Shown here: positions 26,350 to 34,883 of the stretch, one piece after another
Layout: each line of letters opens with the position of its first letter
Position numbering within the stretch: the first letter of the stretch is position 1
Notes under the pieces: model-generated
The model's input: only the letters and a program-made list of their open reading frames with translations
Database searches by the model: none
Told to the model about the DNA's origin: nothing
Assembly: GCF_009753675.1 (NCBI RefSeq)
Contig: NZ_WQLV01000007.1
Span: 124,001 to 188,000 of the forward strand
Origin: Parasedimentitalea huanghaiensis
GTDB taxonomy: Bacteria > Pseudomonadota > Alphaproteobacteria > Rhodobacterales > Rhodobacteraceae
Direction: 5' to 3'
Length of the DNA: 64,000 bases
Position numbers and translations under genes: made by a program

Positions 26350-28920
26350 CTAGGTGACTTCAGCAACCGCTTGCCCAATGTTATGTGCAATCGCCAATTG
26401 AGCAGCAGCCAGCCGCGCAACGGGTACCCGAAACGGAGAACACGACACATAGTCAAACCCAGCATCCCGGCAAAAGGCGATTGATTCGGGGTTACCGCCG
26501 TGTTCCCCACAAATGGATAGGGTCACACCTGGGTTGGTCTTTCGGCCTCGTTGCACCCCAAGTTTCAATAATTCACCGACGCCTTCGATATCCAGCACAT
26601 GAAAAGGATCCTCGGGAAACACCCCTTGGCGCACATAATCGGACATGAACCGCCCCGCATCATCGCGAGAAAGACCATAGGTCATTTGAGTGAGATCATT
26701 GGTCCCAAAACTTAGAAATGCGGTGTGCGGCGCGATATCATCTGCACGCAGCGCAGCGCGCGGTGTCTCGACCATGACCCCCAGGCGATACTCAAATTCA
26801 ATACCACGTTCGGATTTCACTGCGGCTGCAACCGCGTCAATGCGGGCCTTCACCAGCTCGACTTCTCGCTTAGCCGAGACCAGGGGGATCATGATTTCAG
26901 GCACCACTGGAGTCCCGCCCTTTGAAACATCCAATGCCGCTTCAAAAATGGCACGCGCCTGCATGTCATAGATTTCAGGCACCGTTACACCCAACCGAAC
27001 ACCACGGAGTCCCAACATGGGGTTATACTCGCCCATCTCCTCGACGCGACGGGTAACATCGCGAACAGGAATACCCAGTGCCTCGGACAGCTCCCGCTGA
27101 CCGACCTTGGTAGCAGGCAGGAATTCGTGCAATGGCGGATCAAAAAGGCGGATGCAAACCGGCATCCCTGCCATGATGCGGAATAGCTCGCAGAAATCGC
27201 CACGTTGCATCGGCAGCAGCCGCGCCAGCACCGCAGCACGCCCAGACGAGGTTTCCGCAAAGATCATCTCACGCATTACGATAAGGCGGCTGGGATCGAA
27301 AAACATGTGCTCGGTGCGGCAAAGCCCGATACCCTGAGCGTTAAAATTTCGCGCAACCTGCGCATCAGCCGGCGTATCCGCATTGGCGCGGATACCAATG
27401 TCGCGCTCAGCATCCGCCCAGCCCATCAATGTCTGAAAGGCATCATCCAACGCCGCTTCCAGCATTGCGGGCTGCCCGGCCAAAACCTGCCCCGAGCTGC
27501 CATCTATGGTGACGATCTCGCCAGCTTTGAAGACACGGCCTTCTGCCGTAACCAGTTGTTTTTCCTTGCTCAGAAACTTCAACGTCGACGCGCCTACGAT
27601 GCACGGCAACCCTAAACCACGGCCAATCACAGCCGCATGGCTGGTCATGCCGCCTTTTTCGGTCAGAACCGCAACCGCGGCATGCATGCCGCGAATATCT
27701 TCGGGGGAGGTTTCGCGGCGCACCAGAATACAAGGCTCACGCCGTGCCGCGCTGGCCTGTGCCTCCGCGGCTGTAAACACCAGCCGTCCGGTTGCAGCAC
27801 CAGGACTGGCAGCAATACCCGTGCCGATCACTTCACGGTCCGCTTCTGGGTCAACCTGACGGTGCAGCAGCTCATTCAGGGCATGTGGATTGATCCGCAT
27901 CACTGCTTCTTGCGGAGATATAATGTTGTCCTCCGCTAGTGCCACTGCAATGCGAACCGCAGCCCGCGCCGAGCGTGCCACCCGCACCCCATCCAAAATA
28001 TGAACGCGGCCGTTCTCAATGACAAATTCAACCTGCATCGCTTCACGCAAACGCTGGCGCATCAGGGCTGCATGGGCCTTCAGTTCGGCAAACGCCTCAG
28101 GTGCGACATCAGCCAGCGCTGTCCCACGCGGATCCTGCTCCAGATACAACGCCGCCGCTCCGGCCCCAAGTGCATCGCGCCCCTGCGACTGGCTCAGATA
28201 CCGTCCGGTAATCTGCGGCTGCCCGGTTTGTGAGTTGATCAGCTGCAAAACACCAGAGCCACATTCGCCCTGCCCCAGCCCGGGTATCATTTCCTGTACC
28301 ACCAGCCCAAGCCCGGCATCAACCGGTGCACCTTTGGCTTGGCGCAACAGACGCGCCGATGTGCCATCCCAGGCCCGCGCCATTGACCGCAGCACAGCGG
28401 CCAGCTGCTCGCCACGATCTTGTGGGAACACCTCATCCGTTTCAGCTTCGTAGGCCTGCAAAATGCCACTCAAAGCCTCTGGGCCGTCGTCGCCTGTCTC
28501 ATCAAAGACATCCGGGTCCAATCGCGCAACATGCACCGCATAAGACTGAACAAAGCGCAGATACAGCGCCGCAGCCGCCGGAGCACCCAGGCTGTCGCAC
28601 AGGTCAACATAACGGGCATCGTTCATGCCCACATTCAGCACCGCACCGGGGCCACCCCAATCGGGGTCTTCCGAAGATGGGCGCACACAGAGCAGCGCAT
28701 CTTCCGGGAACTCCCCCAGAACAGCCGCCAATTCCGGCATCTGACCTTCGGCAATGGCCTGTACCGCATCAAATGACAGCGCAACGGTGCGCGGTACCGG
28801 TAAATCCAGTCGCACCAGCCGTTGCAGGCATTTGGCACGCCCGCCATGGCTTTGCGCTGCAATTGGGGCGTTTGGCGTGATCAGTGCGGCAAACGGGGTC
28901 TCTGATGGTTGTTTCTGCAC
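26350..28920 (-). CDS. ppdK: pyruvate, phosphate dikinase-like protein
   Basis: 856 residues, slightly short of the ~880 typical. The central phosphohistidine domain (GGMTSHAAVIGRG, His428) and the C-terminal PEP/pyruvate TIM barrel with LSFGTNDLTQMTYGLSRDD and catalytic Cys804 in ICGEHGG are well kept. The N-terminal ATP-grasp part is divergent: GGRAKCLQRL replaces GGKGANL, and the SGAxxSMPGMMDT loop reads PSSEDPDWGGPGAV. The enzyme interconverts PEP+AMP+PPi and pyruvate+ATP+Pi; nucleotide use here may differ. Lies downstream of glyS, the arrangement seen in related genomes, separated by a terminator. Confidence 0.9.
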   Translation of the reverse strand: MQKQPSETPFAALITPNAPIAAQSHGGRAKCLQRLVRLDLPVPRTVALSFDAVQAIAEGQMPELAAVLGEFPEDALLCVRPSSEDPDWGGPGAVLNVGMNDARYVDLCDSLGAPAAAALYLRFVQSYAVHVARLDPDVFDETGDDGPEALSGILQAYEAETDEVFPQDRGEQLAAVLRSMARAWDGTSARLLRQAKGAPVDAGLGLVVQEMIPGLGQGECGSGVLQLINSQTGQPQITGRYLSQSQGRDALGAGAAALYLEQDPRGTALADVAPEAFAELKAHAALMRQRLREAMQVEFVIENGRVHILDGVRVARSARAAVRIAVALAEDNIISPQEAVMRINPHALNELLHRQVDPEADREVIGTGIAASPGAATGRLVFTAAEAQASAARREPCILVRRETSPEDIRGMHAAVAVLTEKGGMTSHAAVIGRGLGLPCIVGASTLKFLSKEKQLVTAEGRVFKAGEIVTIDGSSGQVLAGQPAMLEAALDDAFQTLMGWADAERDIGIRANADTPADAQVARNFNAQGIGLCRTEHMFFDPSRLIVMREMIFAETSSGRAAVLARLLPMQRGDFCELFRIMAGMPVCIRLFDPPLHEFLPATKVGQRELSEALGIPVRDVTRRVEEMGEYNPMLGLRGVRLGVTVPEIYDMQARAIFEAALDVSKGGTPVVPEIMIPLVSAKREVELVKARIDAVAAAVKSERGIEFEYRLGVMVETPRAALRADDIAPHTAFLSFGTNDLTQMTYGLSRDDAGRFMSDYVRQGVFPEDPFHVLDIEGVGELLKLGVQRGRKTNPGVTLSICGEHGGNPESIAFCRDAGFDYVSCSPFRVPVARLAAAQLAIAHNIGQAVAEVT

Positions 28921-29015
28921 TGCAGCACCTTTCCTTTGCCCTGCAGCATAAGGCCAAGCCGCTATGGCGCAAGCATCTTGTCGCTATCAACAAGGATCAC
29001 CTCGCAGTATTCAAC

Positions 29016-29047
29016 GAAAAAGGGGCTTTCCAATAGGAAAGCCCCTG
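29016..29047 (-). terminator. Rho-independent terminator of glyS
   Basis: On the minus strand GGGGCTTTCC and GGAAAGCCCC form a hairpin followed by TTTTT, 40 bp after the glyS stop. Confidence 0.88.
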
Positions 29048-29076
29048 CCTCCGGCGGGAGTATTTTTAGCAAAAAG
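29043..29076 (+). repeat. short intergenic repeat, family 2, copy 1
   Basis: CCTCCGGCGGGAGTATTTTT followed by AGCAAAAAGAAG adjoins a GGGGC hairpin. The block GGAGTA-TT-T-GCAAAAAGAA recurs in inverted orientation at 53160-53185, also beside a GGGGC/GCCCC hairpin. Confidence 0.5.
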
Positions 29077-29086
29077 AAGCGGCTTG

Positions 29087-31144
29087 TCAGCCTTCCACTT
29101 TGGTCAAATCCGCGACCTGGCCACATATCTGGCGAATTTGGTGCAGCAGGTTCAACCGGTTGCGGCGGACCACGTCATTGTCAGAGTTCACCTGCACCGC
29201 TTCAAAAAACGCATCAATCGGCGCCCGCATCGCTGCCATGCTGCCCATGGCAGCCGCGAAATCTTCGGCCTCGATGGCCGACGAGATCGCCCCCTCGGAG
29301 GCTGCTAGCGCCTCGAACAAGGCAATCTCTGAGGGTTCCTCGGCAAATTTCACATCACCGCCATAGGAATATTCCACCCCGTCCTTTTCCTCGGCTTGGG
29401 TCAGGATATTGTTGGCGCGCTTATAGCCCTGCAGCAGGTTGGTGCCGTCGTCGGATGTCATGAAATCCTCCAAAGCACGGGCGCGTTTGACCAGCAGGGT
29501 CAGATCGTCGTTGCCGTCCATGGCGATACAGGCGTCGATGACATCGTGGCGGATACCTTGATCACGCAAGAAGACCTTGAGGCGGTCGTGGAAAAAGGAA
29601 AGGAGATCTTCGACATCCGTACCTTCATATCCTTTAGCCATTGCATCCCGCATTGCTGGACGCAAATCATTCTCCAAAACCAACCGAATAACACCCAGCG
29701 CAGCGCGGCGCAGCGCAAAGGGATCCTTCGACCCGGTCGGCTTTTCATCAATCGCCCAAAACCCGGTCAGCGTGTCCAGCTTATCGGCCAGTGCGACCGC
29801 AACCGAAACCGGCTCTGTTGGCACATCATCCGATGGGCCCAGCGGCGAGTAGTGGTTTTCGCAAGCATTGGCAACTTCTTGCGGCAGGCCTGCGGCCTCG
29901 GCGTAGTAGCGGCCCATCAGGCCCTGCAGCTCGGGGAATTCATATACCATTTCCGAGGACAGATCGGCTTTGGCAACCCGTGCCGCCTGCTCGGCCAAAT
30001 CAGCGTCAGCACCCACAACCGGGGCTATCTCGCGCGCCAGTGCAGCGATGCGGTCAATCCGTTCGGCCTGAGAGCCCAGCTTGTTGTGGAAGGTGACGTT
30101 TGACAGCGCCTCGGTCCAGACCTCCATGCCTTCTTTGGCAGTGCGCAGGTCGTTCTCCCAGAAGAATTTCGCATCTGCCAAACGGGCGCTCAGAACCTTT
30201 TGGTTGCCCGCCAGAATGGTTGCACCATTGTCGGCAGTGTCACGGTTGGCAACGGTAACGAACTTTTCAATACGCTTGGTCTTGGGGTTGCGAACCGAGA
30301 AGAACTTTTGGTGTTCCTTCATCGAGGTTTGCAACACTTCAGGTGGTAGGCTCAGGAATTCGTCGTCGATGGATCCCAACAGCACAACTGGCCATTCGAC
30401 CAGACCCGCGACTTCAGCCAGCAGGCCCTTATCTTCGACCACTTCCAACCCATTGGCAAAGGCCTGATTGGTGGCGTCCTGCCAAATCGCATCGGCACGC
30501 TCCGCCGGGTCCAACACCACATTGGCGCGTTTCAGCTTGGCAGCGTAGTCGTCAAAGCCACTCACTGTAATCTCATCCGGTGCCATGAAACGGTGTCCAT
30601 GGGTGGTATTGCCCGACTTGATACCGTCGATGTCCAACGGGACAACTTCTGATCCGGCCTCATCCGACAGCAGGCACAGGATCGAATGCAGCGGGCGCAC
30701 CCACTTCAGGCTGCCCGATCCCCAACGCATGGATTTTGGCCATGGAAAGTTGCGGATTGTAGCTTCCAGAACTTCGGCAATGATGTCCGCCGCCGGTCGA
30801 CCCGGCTTTTCGATCGAGGCAAAATAGACCGCGCCTTTTGGGGTCTCACGCTCTTCCAACTGTTCACGGGTCAGACCTGCACCGCGCAGGAAACCCTCGA
30901 TGGCTTTATCAGGCGCACCGACCTTTGGTCCTTTGCGCTCTTCGCGCACGGTGGGCGACGCCGCCAACAAACCGTCGATGGCCAGTGTCAGGCGACGGGG
31001 TGTAGTCAGGGCGTGCGCCCCAGCATAAGTCAGACCTGCTTCGACCAAGCCATCGGTCATTCGCTTTTTCAGATCCTCACCTGCGCGGCGTTGCATGCGG
31101 GCGGGAATTTCCTCGGAAAACAGTTCAATCAGCAGGTCGGGCAT
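29087..31144 (-). CDS. glyS: glycine-tRNA ligase beta subunit
   Basis: 685 residues of the bacterial alpha2beta2 glycyl-tRNA synthetase beta chain, which binds tRNAGly and holds the anticodon-binding DALR-like C terminus. Recognised by LLIELFSEEIPARMQRRA at the N terminus, FPKSMRW-like FPWPKSMRWGSG, MKEHQKFFSV, ANRD and AVALADKLDTLTGFW, and the C-terminal LFEALAASEGAIS... stretch. Its partner glyQ is 2.5 kb upstream on the same strand, separated by gltS, a small anchored protein and the oppositely oriented marC. Confidence 0.97.
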   Translation of the reverse strand: MPDLLIELFSEEIPARMQRRAGEDLKKRMTDGLVEAGLTYAGAHALTTPRRLTLAIDGLLAASPTVREERKGPKVGAPDKAIEGFLRGAGLTREQLEERETPKGAVYFASIEKPGRPAADIIAEVLEATIRNFPWPKSMRWGSGSLKWVRPLHSILCLLSDEAGSEVVPLDIDGIKSGNTTHGHRFMAPDEITVSGFDDYAAKLKRANVVLDPAERADAIWQDATNQAFANGLEVVEDKGLLAEVAGLVEWPVVLLGSIDDEFLSLPPEVLQTSMKEHQKFFSVRNPKTKRIEKFVTVANRDTADNGATILAGNQKVLSARLADAKFFWENDLRTAKEGMEVWTEALSNVTFHNKLGSQAERIDRIAALAREIAPVVGADADLAEQAARVAKADLSSEMVYEFPELQGLMGRYYAEAAGLPQEVANACENHYSPLGPSDDVPTEPVSVAVALADKLDTLTGFWAIDEKPTGSKDPFALRRAALGVIRLVLENDLRPAMRDAMAKGYEGTDVEDLLSFFHDRLKVFLRDQGIRHDVIDACIAMDGNDDLTLLVKRARALEDFMTSDDGTNLLQGYKRANNILTQAEEKDGVEYSYGGDVKFAEEPSEIALFEALAASEGAISSAIEAEDFAAAMGSMAAMRAPIDAFFEAVQVNSDNDVVRRNRLNLLHQIRQICGQVADLTKVEG

Positions 31145-31154
31145 CTGGGGGTCC

Positions 31155-32366
31155 TCAGAAATTCACTATCATCTGGATGACGATGGCGTTGGCGATGTCT
31201 ACAAAGAAGGCGGATACAAGGGGCAGCACAACAAAGGCAATAGGCGATGGGCCATAGCGTTTGGTGACGGCGGTCATATTAGCGATGGCTGTGGGGGTTG
31301 CGCCCAGCGCAAACCCACCAAATCCAGCCGCCAAAACCGCACCGCGATAACCACTGCCCAGCAGCGGAAACAGAACATAAAGAACAAAGACGACGGCAAA
31401 GGCGGTCTGAGCGGTCATGATCACAGCAATCGCCAGGCCAAGTTCTGCAATAGTCCACAGTTGCAGCGCCATCAGCGACATGGCCAGAAAGGCCCCCAAC
31501 GAGAACTCCGACACCAGCGCCAGCGCGGGCGTGCGTGACACCGCGGGCGCATTGGGGCGAAGCCATGCGCGTAGATTGGCTATCAGGATACCCGCGATCA
31601 GACAGGGGACAAACAGCGGCAGTTTCAACCCGGCGGCCTCGATCAACTGTGACCCAATGTAGCCCAAGATGATGGCAAAGTTCAAAAACAGCATCACCCG
31701 CATCAGGCTCAGGTGATCGATTTGCGCAGCAGGGGCAACGTCCGCATCCGGCAACCCGACAGTGGCCCCTTCGTCCGGGCGCGCAGGGGCCAGATTGTTG
31801 CGCGTGATCAGAATGCGCGCCACGGGTCCACCAACCAACGCCGCCAAAACCAAGCCCAGCGTCGCAACCGCAACACCCAGCTCGGTTGCACCATTCAGAC
31901 CCGTTGCCTCGGCAACATCGGGGGCCCAGGCAATCGCGGTGCCATGTCCACCGATCAGCGAAGCAGAGCCAAACAACACCCCGGCCTGCGCAGGATATCC
32001 AAACAGCACGGCACCAGCGGCGCCAATTATGTTTTGCGCGATAATGGTCATCAGGGTTAGCACCAGCAGGATCGCTAATGGTTTCCCCCCAGCAATCAGG
32101 TCGCTGAGGCGTGCGTTGAGACCAATCCCAGCAAAAAACAACACCAGAAAGAAATCGCGACTGGCCATTTCGAACTCAACAGCACGACCGGAAAACAGAT
32201 AGACCGCCAACACCACCAGTGCTGCCAGCAAACCACCCGTCACCGGTTCAGGGATATTAAAACGGCGCAGCACCTCGACGCGGGCATTCAACCGCGCGCC
32301 CATCAAAAACACCGCAAACCCAAGGGTCACGGTGATGAACTCCGGGATGATGAAGGCTGCACTCAT
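31155..32366 (-). CDS. gltS: sodium/glutamate symporter (GltS/ESS family)
   Basis: 403-residue inner-membrane protein with about 11-12 helices and an inverted repeat; both re-entrant signatures are visible (GSASLIGGHGTAIAW and GFGGFALGATPTAIANM). GltS couples glutamate uptake to Na+. ATG 32366 is supported by GGAGAG; the upstream ATG lacks one. It lies 10 bp before glyS, so the two are probably co-transcribed. Confidence 0.93.
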   Translation of the reverse strand: MSAAFIIPEFITVTLGFAVFLMGARLNARVEVLRRFNIPEPVTGGLLAALVVLAVYLFSGRAVEFEMASRDFFLVLFFAGIGLNARLSDLIAGGKPLAILLVLTLMTIIAQNIIGAAGAVLFGYPAQAGVLFGSASLIGGHGTAIAWAPDVAEATGLNGATELGVAVATLGLVLAALVGGPVARILITRNNLAPARPDEGATVGLPDADVAPAAQIDHLSLMRVMLFLNFAIILGYIGSQLIEAAGLKLPLFVPCLIAGILIANLRAWLRPNAPAVSRTPALALVSEFSLGAFLAMSLMALQLWTIAELGLAIAVIMTAQTAFAVVFVLYVLFPLLGSGYRGAVLAAGFGGFALGATPTAIANMTAVTKRYGPSPIAFVVLPLVSAFFVDIANAIVIQMIVNF

Positions 32367-32396
32367 ATCACTCTCCGTCACACTACAGGGCCAAGT

Positions 32397-32924
32397 TTAC
32401 TGACTTGCCGCAGGCAATTCAGGGCAAGTTTCACCGATCACAGTGCCGTCATAAGCCTTTTTGCCGCAGTTGTTAGAGTCATGCCAGACGTATCCCATGC
32501 CTTCATCAGTGACGGCGACAATGCGATCATAGCCATGTTTAATGTTTTTGACCGAGAGAAAGGCCGTAGCAGTACCGGCCTCAAGTGCTGCACCAATAGC
32601 CTGGGCATCAAAACAGTCGAACCATCCCGGCGCGATGCGGGGCTGATGCTGATCGGAAACGGTGTAGATCTGCGCCAGTTCTTCACGGCTCAGCGAGCTT
32701 GTGAAACAGGCCCGGTAGCGGATTGGCGAACTACTGGCATCAATCGCCTGAAAGTCACTATAGGCAATTGCCACGCCCTCGTCGCCGCCTTGCGGCACCA
32801 GTACCACGTCCTGGCCTGGCGTCAGCTCCACCTCTTCGTAGTAGTGGTAGACTTGCAGATAGTACATTCCAGCACCCGCGCCCACTGCGCAAACGAGGAT
32901 TAGCATGGCAAGAAACTTACCCAT
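32397..32924 (-). CDS. small membrane-anchored protein of unknown function (possibly DUF6446)
   Basis: 175 residues: one N-terminal membrane helix (about 4-22) and a periplasmic domain with several cysteines (RACFTSS, GWFDCFDAQ, NNCGKKAYDG, GETCPE) that could form disulfides. AAGGACC precedes ATG 32924. I recall similar proteins (DUF6446) between glyQ and glyS in Rhodobacteraceae, but this is from memory. No enzymatic motif seen. Likely in the operon with gltS and glyS. Confidence 0.75.
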   Translation of the reverse strand: MGKFLAMLILVCAVGAGAGMYYLQVYHYYEEVELTPGQDVVLVPQGGDEGVAIAYSDFQAIDASSSPIRYRACFTSSLSREELAQIYTVSDQHQPRIAPGWFDCFDAQAIGAALEAGTATAFLSVKNIKHGYDRIVAVTDEGMGYVWHDSNNCGKKAYDGTVIGETCPELPAASQ

Positions 32925-33022
32925 TTTGGTCTTGGTCCTTTTGGCCGGTCCTGAGGCGCATCGCCCCTTTAGTTTCAAACGTCACTGGGGCAATGTCCTG
33001 CCATTGAATAGGGGAATTTCAA

Positions 33023-33655
33023 ATGGACAGCAGTTTTGCCATCACTTTTTTCGGCGCCTTGTTTGCAATCATGAACCCGGTGACCAATTTGCCGATCTTT
33101 CTGAGCGTAACCGAACAAGCCCCCCTTGAGGTCCAGCGCAAGATTGCGGTGAAAACCGCGATATACAGCCTTATTCTTGGTGGCAGTTTTGCAGTGGTCG
33201 GAACCCAGGTTCTCAACCTGTTTGGCATCAGTGTTGATGACTTCCGCTTGGCGGGCGGGCTTGTACTGCTGTTGATCGCGCTCAACATGCTGAATGGCGA
33301 GCAGAGCAGTTCGCACCACGGCACCACGGGCGAGCAGAACGCGTTTCCTTCGGCTGAAAGTGTGGCGTTCTATCCGCTGACGTTTCCGATCATTGTCGGA
33401 CCCGGCACCATCACCACACTGATCATATTCAGCCACAAGGCCCAGACCGCCACACAAATGATTGCCTTTGCTGGTGTCTTTGCCGGGCTGGTCGCCTTGC
33501 TGGGGCTGGTGTTTTACAACGCTCCAACCTTTGCCAAACATCTGTCGGGCACCGCGCGGGTGATCATGAGTCGCCTGATGGGGATGATTCTGGCCGCTAT
33601 TGCGGTTGGCATGCTGACCGACGGGTTGAAGGCGCTGTTGCCCGGATTGGCATAA
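33023..33655 (+). CDS. MarC family integral membrane protein
   Basis: 210 residues with six hydrophobic segments; family motifs ALFAIMNPVTNLPIFLSVT near the N terminus and FYPLTFPIIVGPGTITTLII. MarC proteins were once linked to antibiotic resistance but their transport function is unresolved. AGGGGAA precedes the ATG. It is inserted on the opposite strand inside the glyQ-glyS neighbourhood. Confidence 0.93.
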   Translation: MDSSFAITFFGALFAIMNPVTNLPIFLSVTEQAPLEVQRKIAVKTAIYSLILGGSFAVVGTQVLNLFGISVDDFRLAGGLVLLLIALNMLNGEQSSSHHGTTGEQNAFPSAESVAFYPLTFPIIVGPGTITTLIIFSHKAQTATQMIAFAGVFAGLVALLGLVFYNAPTFAKHLSGTARVIMSRLMGMILAAIAVGMLTDGLKALLPGLA

Positions 33656-33708
33656 CGGAAAACAGCGCCCTTTCCCGAGCAACCCACTGGCAGGTACGGC
33701 AGGAGGCA

Positions 33709-34638
33709 TCAGGCCGCCCAGCCGCCCGCCTCAGTCTGAACAAAGGCATCAGCACATTGTTTGGCCAGTGCCCGAACACGGCCGATATAGGCCTGGCGCT
33801 CGGTCACAGAAATCACACCACGCGCATCCAGCAGGTTGAACAGATGGCTGGCCTTGATGCACTGATCATAAGCCGGATGCGCCATTACGATGCGCTTGCC
33901 AGTCTTGGGATCTTCAGCGGGTTGCGACAGAATCGCTGCGCATTCCGCTTCGGCTTCTTCGAACTGTCGTAGCAACACTTCCGTATTGGCGGTGTCAAAG
34001 TTCCAGCGGGCATATTCTTCTTCGGTCTGTTTGAAGATATCACCGTAGGTCATCGGGATTGGCGCGTCCGGGTCGTTGAATGGCATATCCATCACATGGT
34101 CAACGCCAAGGATATACATCGCCAACCGCTCCAGACCATAGGTCAACTCGCCCGAAACCGGCGCACAATCGTAGCCACCAACCTGCTGAAAATAGGTGAA
34201 CTGGCTGACTTCCATGCCGTCACACCAAACCTCCCAGCCTAGCCCCCAGGCACCCAGTGTCGGGCTTTCCCAGTCGTCCTCGACAAAGCGGATGTCGTGC
34301 AGATCCATATCCACACCAATTGCAGCAAGCGAGCCAAGATACAGCTCTTGCAGGTTGGGCGGGCTTGGCTTGATCAACACCTGATACTGATAATAGTGCT
34401 GCAAACGGTTGGGGTTCTCACCATAGCGGCCATCTGTCGGACGACGCGAGGGCTGAACATAAGCAGCGGCCCAGGGTTTCGATCCCAGTGAACGCAGCGT
34501 GGTTGCCGGGTGAAACGTCCCCGCGCCAACTTCCATGTCATAGGGCTGCAGCATCGCGCAGCCCTTGCTGGCCCAGTAGCTCTGGAGCCGCAGGATGATC
34601 TCTTGGAACGAGCGCGGGGCGCCATTGGTCTGGGTCAT
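33709..34638 (-). CDS. glyQ: glycine-tRNA ligase alpha subunit
   Basis: 309 residues. Catalytic subunit of alpha2beta2 glycyl-tRNA synthetase; class II aminoacyl-tRNA synthetase fold. Signatures: [68 protein letters not shown] and the [18 protein letters not shown] region. AGGGAA lies ahead of the ATG. The downstream glyS completes the enzyme. Confidence 0.98.
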   Translation of the reverse strand: MTQTNGAPRSFQEIILRLQSYWASKGCAMLQPYDMEVGAGTFHPATTLRSLGSKPWAAAYVQPSRRPTDGRYGENPNRLQHYYQYQVLIKPSPPNLQELYLGSLAAIGVDMDLHDIRFVEDDWESPTLGAWGLGWEVWCDGMEVSQFTYFQQVGGYDCAPVSGELTYGLERLAMYILGVDHVMDMPFNDPDAPIPMTYGDIFKQTEEEYARWNFDTANTEVLLRQFEEAEAECAAILSQPAEDPKTGKRIVMAHPAYDQCIKASHLFNLLDARGVISVTERQAYIGRVRALAKQCADAFVQTEAGGWAA

Positions 34639-34883
34639 GTCTTTTTCCCTGTTGGGGCTGCAAATGCGGGTCTTTCCTATGCAAGCCCCCGGTCAGGGTC
34701 AACGACCCATATGATCTCAGGCCGGGTTGGAGCACAAAAACGCCAGAATGGAGGGCAATTGGACAAAACAACCCATATTGCATCGTCAAGGTACGAATTC
34801 CCCCCATCAATAGGCATTCCCTTTGAGGCGCTAAAATGCTTAATTGCCCAAAATTTTGACTCCTCAGGGATAAAGGAACCGCA

